From Clostridia bacterium (lineage in GTDB: Bacteria; Bacillota; Clostridia; Oscillospirales; CAG-272), in NCBI GenBank assembly GCA_017451735.1, contig JAFTNU010000080.1, positions 1 through 35,589 of the forward strand: 35,589 bases of DNA. Direction: 5' to 3'. The notes below the pieces were generated by a model, which ran no database searches, had not been told where the DNA came from, and saw only the letters and a program-made list of their open reading frames with translations. The position numbers were made by a program, and so were the translations under genes. The stretch's first letter is position 1. Each line of letters opens with the position of its first letter. This document shows, in pieces, positions 23,281 to 32,300 of the stretch.

Positions 23281-25070
23281 ACAAGCAAAAAAAGCATGCG
23301 CCACGGGGCACTCTGCGCCGTGTTCTCACCTACCTCAAGGGCTACCGCTTCTATTTATTCCTTTCCCTGCTCCTTGCCACTGCAACGGTGGTTCTCACAC
23401 TCTATCTCCCCGTGCTCATCGGCAATGCCATCGACTGCATCGTGGGGAAAAATCAGGTTGATTTTGATACCGTTCGCATACTTTTTCTCAAAGGCATCGT
23501 CATCATAGCGGCCACGGCGCTGTTCCAGTGGCTGATGAATGTCTGTAACAACAAGATGACATACGGCATTGTGCGGAACATCCGAAACGACGCATTTCGC
23601 CATCTGCAAAGGGTACCGCTCTCTTATCTGGACACACACAAGACCGGCGATATCGTCAGCCGCGTGATCGCCGATGTGGATCAGTTTTCCGACGGTCTGC
23701 TTCTGGGACTGACCCAACTTTTTTCGGGGGTTTTGACGATCCTCGGTACCATTCTGTTTATGCTTCTCATTCACCCCGGTATTACTTTGGTAGTAGTACT
23801 GGTCACTCCGCTTTCGCTTTTCGTGGCCGCCTTCATCGCACGGCGCACCTACCGCATGTTCAAGCTGCAGACCGAGATCCGCGGCAAGCAGACGGCACTG
23901 ATGGAGGAAGCCATCGGCTCTCACAAGGTAGTGGTGGCCTTCTCACAGGAGGACGAGACCCTGGAGCGCTTTGACACACTGAACGGCCAACTGCAAAAGG
24001 CCTCACTGCAGGCCACCTTCTTCTCTTCTCTCACCAATCCCTCCACTCGATTTGTCAACAGTCTGGTCTATACGGGCGTGGCGCTGACCGGCGCCCTGAC
24101 TGTTATGAGCACAGGCGGTATTTCTCTTACCGTTGGCGGACTTTCCACCTTTCTTTCCTATGCCAATCAGTACGCCAAGCCCTTCAATGAGATTTCCGGC
24201 GTCGTGACCGAATTTCAAGGGGCTCTTGCCTGTGCCGCACGCATCTTTGAGGTGCTGGACGCAACAGTGGAAAAATCCGACGATCCCGATGCCGTTGTGC
24301 TCACCGCGCCAATGGGTGCGGTCGAGTTCCGCAATGTTTCCTTCTCTTATACACCCGAGCGCCCGTTGATCGAAAATATGAACCTCACCGTCGCCCCCGG
24401 GCAACGGGTAGCCATCGTCGGGCCAACGGGATGCGGCAAGACCACCGTGATCAATCTGCTCATGCGTTTTTATGATGTAAAGAGCGGTGCGATTCTGATC
24501 GACGGCACCGACATCCGTCACATGACCCGCGAGAGCTTGCGCAGGTCTCTCGGCATGGTACTGCAGGAAACCTGGCTCCGCGCCGGAACGATACGGGAGA
24601 ATATCGCCTTCGGCAAGCCCGATGCCACCAACGAGGAGATCGTTGCCGCCGCCAAGGCGGCCCACGCCCATAGCTTTATCAAGCGCCTGCCCAATGGGTA
24701 TGACACTGTCATCGCCGAGGACGGCGGCTCTCTGTCCCAAGGGCAGAAGCAGCTGCTCTGTATCAGCCGATTGATGCTCGCTCCGCCCCCCCTGCTGATC
24801 CTGGATGAGGCCACTTCCTCGATCGACACCAGAACCGAGATCCGCATTCAAAAGGCCTTTGCAACCCTGATGCAAGGGCGCACCACCTTTGTGGTGGCGC
24901 ACCGCCTTTCCACCATACGAGAATCCGACATCATTTTGGTCATGAAGGACGGCAACGTGATCGAGCAAGGCAACCACGAAGCGTTACTTGCCAAGGGCGG
25001 CTTTTACGCCCGGCTGTATCACAGTCAATTTGAAGACACACACGAAAATGCCAAAGGAGAAAAAGCATGA
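23277..25070 (+). CDS. Heterodimeric ABC exporter subunit with canonical ATP site
   Basis: A 597-residue half-transporter and partner of the preceding product. Six membrane helices precede an ATPase domain with Walker A GPTGCGKTT (from residue 382), Walker B LLILDEATSSID with catalytic Glu511, and switch-loop His542 in VAHRLSTI. Its signature is LSQGQKQ rather than LSGGQ (from 486). In a head-to-tail dimer this altered signature faces the partner's nucleotide site, so the dimer should have one weak and one active site, as in TM287/288. Stop and start codons overlap (ATGA) at both ends, coupling it to its partner and to manA. Confidence 0.94.
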   Translation: MNKQKKHAPRGTLRRVLTYLKGYRFYLFLSLLLATATVVLTLYLPVLIGNAIDCIVGKNQVDFDTVRILFLKGIVIIAATALFQWLMNVCNNKMTYGIVRNIRNDAFRHLQRVPLSYLDTHKTGDIVSRVIADVDQFSDGLLLGLTQLFSGVLTILGTILFMLLIHPGITLVVVLVTPLSLFVAAFIARRTYRMFKLQTEIRGKQTALMEEAIGSHKVVVAFSQEDETLERFDTLNGQLQKASLQATFFSSLTNPSTRFVNSLVYTGVALTGALTVMSTGGISLTVGGLSTFLSYANQYAKPFNEISGVVTEFQGALACAARIFEVLDATVEKSDDPDAVVLTAPMGAVEFRNVSFSYTPERPLIENMNLTVAPGQRVAIVGPTGCGKTTVINLLMRFYDVKSGAILIDGTDIRHMTRESLRRSLGMVLQETWLRAGTIRENIAFGKPDATNEEIVAAAKAAHAHSFIKRLPNGYDTVIAEDGGSLSQGQKQLLCISRLMLAPPPLLILDEATSSIDTRTEIRIQKAFATLMQGRTTFVVAHRLSTIRESDIILVMKDGNVIEQGNHEALLAKGGFYARLYHSQFEDTHENAKGEKA

Positions 25071-26023
25071 ATTTGTACCCATTGAAATTGACCGCCGTGG
25101 CCAAGAGTGCCATCTGGGGCGGACAGCGCTTGCGCCGTGATTGGAGCAAGCAATCCGACCTCCCCGTTATCGCCGAGACCTGGGAGCTGACCGTGCGCGA
25201 AAAAGAGAACAATGTCATCGAAAACGGTGCATTTCACGGCGAAAAACTGGCAGACGTATTAAAAAATTGGGGCAAAAGCGCCCTCGGCACCCGTGCCGAG
25301 GGTAAGCGCTTTCCCCTTCTGGTCAAGTTCATCGACGCTGCCGACAGACTGTCGGTACAGGTGCATCCCGACGACGAATTTGCCGCCGCCGCGGAGCACG
25401 ATCTCGGTAAAACCGAGATGTGGTACATCGTGGAGGCCGACGAGGGTGCCGAGATCCTGATGGGTCTTGTTCCCGGAGCCACCGCCAAGGATTTTGCCAA
25501 GGCCACCGCCGCAGGTGATCCCGAGCCCGTGCTCCGTCATGTGAAGGTACAAAAAGGCGACTGCTTTTTCATTCCGGCAGGTATGCCTCACGCCATCGGA
25601 AAAGGTATTCTGGTGGCAGAGATCCAGCAGAACTGTGACCTGACCTATCGGGTGTTTGACTACAACCGCCGCGACAAGGACGGCCATTTGCGGGAGCTGC
25701 ATATCGAGAAGGCCCTGCAGGTCACCCGCCCCTTTACACAGGCGGAGGTGGATGCCATCCGCTATGCCCGCGGACGTGGCGACGCCGATCTGCTGGCCGC
25801 CTGTCCTTATTTTACCGTGCGCCGCGCGGTGATCGACGGTGAGCACACAGATACCGCTACGAACGAGAGCTTCGTTTCCCTCCTGTTTCTTTCCGGTGAC
25901 GGATTTGTGGAGGCGGACGGCTGTCGCGTTCCCTTTGCCAAGGGAGAGAGCATTTTCTTGCCCGCCGGCATGGGCGATTATCACATCGTCGGCAAGGGCG
26001 AGGTTTTGATCAGTACCCTTTAA
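25067..26023 (+). CDS. manA: Mannose-6-phosphate isomerase, type I
   Basis: Interconverts mannose 6-phosphate and fructose 6-phosphate (cytoplasmic, zinc-dependent), linking mannose use or GDP-mannose synthesis to glycolysis. The 318-residue length fits the short Firmicutes type. The zinc ligands Gln98 and His100 (VQVHPDD), Glu117 (TEMWY) and His175 (PAGMPHAIG) are all present, as is the active-site TYRVFDYNRRD. GGAG lies about 8 nt before the ATG, within the exporter gene, and the 4-nt overlap couples it to that gene. The operon ends at the terminator at 26046. Confidence 0.96.
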   Translation: MNLYPLKLTAVAKSAIWGGQRLRRDWSKQSDLPVIAETWELTVREKENNVIENGAFHGEKLADVLKNWGKSALGTRAEGKRFPLLVKFIDAADRLSVQVHPDDEFAAAAEHDLGKTEMWYIVEADEGAEILMGLVPGATAKDFAKATAAGDPEPVLRHVKVQKGDCFFIPAGMPHAIGKGILVAEIQQNCDLTYRVFDYNRRDKDGHLRELHIEKALQVTRPFTQAEVDAIRYARGRGDADLLAACPYFTVRRAVIDGEHTDTATNESFVSLLFLSGDGFVEADGCRVPFAKGESIFLPAGMGDYHIVGKGEVLISTL

Positions 26024-26045
26024 GATTGCATATCCGTTTCCAATG

Positions 26046-26075
26046 GCAAAAGGCTCCCGATCGGGGCCTTTTTGC
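26046..26075 (+). terminator. Intrinsic terminator after manA
   Basis: A stem of about 12 bp with one bulged base (26048-26060 with 26061-26072; AAAAGGC...GCCTTTT) followed by TTTTTGC, 24 nt after the manA stop codon. Confidence 0.75.
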
Positions 26076-26169
26076 ATTTTGCACAAAAAGCGCATTTGCT
26101 TTTGCCCAAAAGTGACAAAACGTGTATAAAAAAATGTGGCGCTTGATGATTTTTGTTATGCAAAAGCAG

Positions 26170-26199
26170 TTGACAAACAGGCGGATAATATTGTATAAT
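26170..26199 (+). promoter_or_regulatory. Promoter of the giant beta-helix gene
   Basis: TTGACA (26170-26175) and TATAAT (26194-26199) with an 18-nt spacer. The transcript would start near 26206, giving a leader of about 167 nt. The stretch from 26076 to 26169 shows nothing else recognisable. Confidence 0.75.
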
Positions 26200-26201
26200 A
26201 T

Positions 26202-26357
26202 AGCAAAGACTGCGCGCAGTCTTTGCTTTTGGCGCACCGAGGTGCGCCAAAATGAGGGCCGCCGCGCATCCTTCGACCTCACTCTCGCAGGGCGCTATAC
26301 GCGCACGTGCGAGAGTAAAAACGACATCATTTTTCATGCGGGTTCGGTAACGAGCCC
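26202..26357 (+). promoter_or_regulatory. Highly structured leader with four hairpins
   Basis: Hairpin 1 is a perfect 26-bp palindrome, 26202-26227 (arm AGCAAAGACTGCG). Hairpin 2 is 26227-26252 with 12-bp arms TTTTGGCGCACC and GGTGCGCCAAAA. Hairpin 3 has 9-bp arms, ACTCTCGCA (26281-26289) and TGCGAGAGT (26308-26316). Hairpin 4 (26340-26346 with 26351-26357) has one wobble pair and a GTAA loop of the GNRA type, and ends 3 nt before the ribosome binding site AAGGAGG (26361). A 32-codon frame (ATG 26252 to TAA 26348) lies inside but has no good ribosome binding site. The elements could be a regulatory RNA or local copies of a genome repeat. Confidence 0.6.
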
Positions 26358-26372
26358 CAGAAGGAGGAAAAA

Positions 26373-29300
26373 ATGAAAGTTATGCTCAAACGCACACTTC
26401 TCCTTTCCCTTCTCGTCCTTGTTGTCGCAAGTCTGATGACTTTCGGCATCGCGGCGGCAGAGAAAGGAGAACCCGTCACGGTCACAACCGCGGCAGAGCT
26501 TGCCATGGCCTTGACCAACGCCGCCGAGGACGGCTCCACTGTCATCAAGTTAGCGAATAACATCGATCTTGACGACAGCGCCTTTAGTCCTTCGGAGGGC
26601 ACTGATGAAGCCAGCGCTTTTAACATTACAAAAGGCGTGACCATCACTGCCGATACGGACGTAACCATTTCCACTAACAAGTATCAAAAGGTGTTCCGCG
26701 TTTACGCGAACCTCATCCTTGAGAACATTACGATCACCAACAGCACTAATCAGGGCCGTTGTGTGGATACCCGTGCGGACGGGATCGAGGTCACGCTGAA
26801 AAATGTGACTCTGAAGACCACAAGCACCGCCAATAACCAGCCTTTGAACATCGGCGGTACCGACACGGCCGATGTGATGACCACCGTTACCCTGGACAAC
26901 ACCTCCATCGAGGCAGGCGTGGCCGGTTACGGTATCATTGCCTGGGTTCCCTGCAATGTCAATATCACCAATGGCAGTAGCGTTACCGCTTACGGTGCCG
27001 TGTACATGAAGGGCGAGGCCGATGGCGGCAATACCACCGGCTCGGTGATCACCGTGAACGCATCTACCCTTTCCGGTGTCAACAACCACAGCGGCGCCTC
27101 CGACAGCTTTGGTACCGTTGTATTTTTGGATGAAGGTATTACCCTTTCGGTTGTCGATAGCACCGTCGAGGCCACCGGTACCGGTAACCAGACCGCCATC
27201 CATCTTGGCGACAATCGGGCGACTGTCAGCGTTGACAGCGCATCCACCGTTACCGCCCAGGGCGATAACGTGACTCTGGCCGGTGTCACTGCCGACACTA
27301 CCTTGGCTTTGCCCGCAGGCTCCGACCTGGAAAAGGACGCCGCAGCAGAGCTGAAGGCCGAGGGTGTCACCACCCTTATGGTGGCTCAGGTCAACGGGAT
27401 CAGCTATACCTCTTTTGCAGATGCTCTTGCCGCGGCCGGTGCAAACGATACCATTTATTTATTAGCCGCCTTCACAGTAGATGACACCATCACCATCACA
27501 AAAAGCATCACCATTGACGGTGGCGATTTTACGGTATCCTCTGCTGCCGCAAACCCTGTTTTTCAGGTATCGGGTGCTACCGTTACCTTCCAAAACATGA
27601 CTATCAAAGCCGAAACCGGAACGGCTCTTACTGTTACCGGAGCTTCTTCTACGATTACTTTGAACAGCGCCGAGTTGGATGGTTATAAATACGGTATTTA
27701 TGTTTCCGGTGCCACTCAGTTCACTTTGACTGTCGCCAAGGATACCACAGTTAAGGGCTCCTCTTTGGCCGGTATCTATTTTGGCGGCACCACCACCGGT
27801 ACAGCAACGATCCACGGCGAGGTCTACTCCGCTGACACTCACGCCATCCAGGCCTACAAGGAGGGTGCTGGGCTTAATATTGATCTGATTATTGAGACCA
27901 CTGCTTACCTCAAAGGTGCTGCAGCAGCAACCGAATTGAACAAGGGTGTCGTTCACGTAAACGGTTCTGCTATTGTCCGTGTTACCGTCAAAGGCGGTGC
28001 ACAGATCGTAGTCAACGAGGGCGTGACCGGTGTTTACCATCTCTATGCCACAGCCGGTGCCAACAAGGTAGGAACGACCTTCACCTTTGAAAACCATACT
28101 ACCTACAAGGCACGGTACGAGGGTGTTTGGAATGACGGCGCCAATGGCTCTACTCTTGCATATCGGTTTGGTAACGATCCTTCCGATTTTATATCTTATT
28201 TTAAAGATACAAACAAGAATGAAAGCGCTAAAAAATGGACCAACACCATTTACCTCTTCGATGATGTTTCTTGTTCCAAGACGATCTCTACTAATTATAA
28301 TCTCATCATCGACGGCCAGGGGCACACGGTTACCTTCAACAACTCCGATAAGATCGGCATCAGCCTTGCAAGCGCGCAAACGCTGAATCTGCAGAATGTT
28401 ACCCTTTCCGGCGCGGGTCACACCGCTATCGCCGTAACCGGCGCTGAGGCCGTCACGATCAATCTGACCGATGTCAGCTCCAAGGATATCGGCACGGTGG
28501 TTGCCCACAGCGGCACCGGTGTGATGACGTTGAACATCAAGGGCGGTTCCTTCTCCGCTACCGATGATGTGATCCTTCTGTCGAGCACAGCATCCACCGC
28601 AACCAACATTATTAATATTAATACCGATCGGAATGGGCATACCTCCTTCTCCGGTGCAGGCTCTGCCATTCACCTTGGCAAGGAAAGCACCGTTTCGGCT
28701 ACCGTAACGGTTTATCACGCCGATATCGCCTCTACAGGTGATTACACCATCCTCCATGAGGGCACCGGTGCCATGGTCTTCACCATGGTCAGCGGTCTGA
28801 TCGATTCCGACGCCAGCCACGCCATCGCCTCCTCGGGCAGCGGCAAGCTGACCGTCAATCTGAACGTGGTGGATATCGAGGCCAAGACAAACGGTATCTA
28901 CATCGGCAGCTCCTGCACCGCCGATATCACCGTTATGGGCGGCAAATTCGATACCGACGGCGCCGGCATTTGCGTTGACAACAAGGCAACCTCCCTTGTG
29001 CTTAAAATGACCTCGGTCATCATGGATTCCTCCGACGGGTTCTCGGTTGACGTCGGCGCAGGCGCAGGCGGCACCGCTTACCGTTATACCACGGTGACCA
29101 TGACCGATTGTACCATCACCGGTAAATCCGGTGTGCGTGTCAACGGCAAGACCGACTCGACCTCCACTGCTACCCTGCTGATGAAGGGATGCAAAGTTAC
29201 CGTAGACAACGAGGCACTTTTCATGGACCAGCAGTTAGTTGCCACCATTACCGACTGTGCCCTTTCGGCAACCGGTAATGCATATTACGCTGTGGGCTCT

Positions 29301-32300
29301 GCCGATAACAGCGGCTTTAGCAACCGCACCGTTTATGTCAAGAATACGGTAAACGTTACCTTCAACGGTTCTACCAAAATTACCTTTAAGATGCTGGGTG
29401 TTAAAGAGTTTGAGGCAGCTGCCCCCAATGACCAGAAGAACACCTTCGGCTCCTGCATGTTCTGGGGCGGTAGCTCTAACACCACGGTAACATTTACCGA
29501 TGATGTTATCCTGGAAAGCGACTACATGGGATTGTACTTTAATAATCCTGCCGGGAACGACTCGATCACCTTCTCCGGGAAGGCGCAGCTGACCGCAAGC
29601 GGTCGCCACGGCATTTACCTCAACGGTAATCAGGATGAGCTCAAAACATCTAAGATCGTGCTGAAGGACAATGCCAAGATCACCACAACGGTTGCTACCT
29701 CTTCTATCTGGAATAAAAAGTTGGAGGATAGCGCTGTATTTGCGCTGTACTTAATGGATAATACGGTAAATCTGGAGATCCACGATAAGGCCGCCATCGA
29801 TGCCGCAGGCTCGGCCATTTACTACAACAGTAATGTGACCAATGTCAAATTCACCCTTGACATGGACGGTGGCTCGATCGAAGCAGGCAATACCGGCATT
29901 CTGACCGGAAGCAGTGCCGCTTCCCTGACGGTCATCAACATGACCGGCGGTACCATTCAAACCTCCGACTATGCGATCAAGTTGTATAGCGCCGCGGAGA
30001 TTACCATCGATATGCCCGAGCTGACCGATACTCCCGTGATTCAGGGCTCCCGTGTGTTCTCTCTCCATGAGGCACAGGATTATACGATCGTACTGAACAA
30101 TGCTTATCTGAAGGCCACCGACAATGTGATCCATAAGACGCACCACGGCATCACACTCAATAGTGATAAGACCTACAACTATCGCTATACCGAATTTGTG
30201 GTAAAGGCAACCAACTCCAAGTTGAGTGGCGGTAACGGTGCCCTCTATATTGCCAATGCCGCAACCAATGACAAGGGGGATAGCACAACCTATGCCTATG
30301 ACGCCGCACTGGTTTGGGCAGACATTACTCTGACCAACTGTACCGTTGAGGCCAAGTACGGTATCAGCATCTGGGGTGCAACAAAGCAAACGGTTGACAA
30401 AACCGACGAGACCTACGGTATTGCCTCCAAGATCGTAATCGACGGTGGTTACTACAAGACCTCTGATTTAGTTCTCTCCCTTGCAGGCGATGTGGAGGTA
30501 ACCGTTCAGAACATCGACGATGTCAAGAGCGGCAACGAGCTTTTCGAGAGCACCGATAATAGAATTATCAATATCTATGACGGTGTCACCTATGGGAAAG
30601 CAAAGATCCTCCCCTCCAATATCACCATTACCGTAAGCAATTCTACCATCCAAACCAAAACAAGCGAAGGCATCTATTCCGAGGCGACCGGAGATTTCAA
30701 GGTCACGTTGAATCAGGCCACACTGAATTCTTACAAGTACGCCATCGCAGCTGCCGGCGCTTGCAGCAGTTATACGGTTGAGGTGCTGAACGGCTCTGAG
30801 ATAACCGTAGCCGAGAGCGGCGCTCACACTGCTATCTATGCGGCAGGCTCCAATAAAACCAAGATCACCATTCAAAATTCCGATGTAACCGGCGACACCT
30901 ACGGTATGTTAATCAACGGTACCGATGTAAATACTTCCACTTTTGAGCTTGACATGACCGATAACAGTCACCTTGTTGCAAGAACCAATATCGGCATCAA
31001 ATTCTATAAGGGTGTATATGACATTGACATCGTAAACAGTTATATCGAGGCTGTTGCCAATCACGCAATCAACCTCAACCCCGATGCCGCCAGTAACGGT
31101 TATTCCTCGCTTACCATCACGATGGATGAGAAGGACGCATGGACCGGTGACAATGCCAAGCCTACGATCACTGCAGGCCAATACGGCATCTATTTCCAAG
31201 GCGACAACCCTGTAAAGCTTGAGTTGGAGAATATCTACATCAAGACATCCGGCGTTGCAATTTACCGTTCCAGCAGCGGTTCCGCCAATTATCTATCCGG
31301 CTCTATCAAAAATTCCAAAATTTATTCCGAAACCAGCCTTGCCATGTATCTCACTTTTAACGGATCCAATGCTAAGGTTGCTATGAAGGAGCTTTCCTTT
31401 ACCGATTGTGAGATCGAGGGTAAGGGCGGCATTATCATTTCCGGTAAAACGGGAACCGACTCCAAGTTGACCATCAAGGGTGGCTCCATCACCGCCAACG
31501 GCGGCGCCAGTTGGTCAAGCAACAATCACGGTGCATTGACCGCTTCGAACGATATCGATGTGGAAATCATCGGTACTGCGATCGTATTAAAGGATCAGGA
31601 AGACTCCAACTATCGTGCAATTATGTTGTACGGCGACACCTTGGATCATGACGGCCCTTCCGTAACGCTGAGAAGCTGCACGCTTGAATCCTCTTCGGTC
31701 GGATTCTACTTTGCCAATGTCACCAACGGAACCGTTCATCTTTACGGATGCACCGACATTACCGCTACCAACAATCTGTTCGGCGGCAATACCACAGGTA
31801 ATGTCACCATTCTGGTTGACAGCTCTACCCTGACCACCGAGACGGATTCCATGTATTACAGTGGCAATAAAACCGGCAAGCTGACACTGACCATCCGGAA
31901 TCACTCTCAGGTCAACACCGTGAACTACATTGTTCTGGCTACCAAGCAGGGTGGATACGAGATCAACATCTCCGATTCTACTGTAGAGTGCACCAATAAT
32001 AGTGCCATTTCGTTGGGCGGCGCCTATGACGCCAGCATCGTTCTGAATAACGCCACCGTCAAGACCACGGCCGATCGGGTTGCCAAATCCTACAAAGATG
32101 ATGGTTCCGTTAAGGAATGGACCGTTTTCTACGGTATTTATCACAACGGCGCCGGCCACCTCTACCTGGAAATGAGCGGCAACAGCCTGATCGAATCCTC
32201 CGGTGAGGGCGGTATCGGCATTTACAAGCAAAATCTTTCGGGCACCGGTGAGATGTACATCTACGGCGGCCGCATCGTGGCTTCCTCTCACGGCGTACAA

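Noticed and set aside
26252-26350. A 32-codon leader peptide in the giant gene's leader
   Set aside because: It has no credible ribosome binding site and its codons are fixed by hairpin arms, so I keep it only as a note under the leader.
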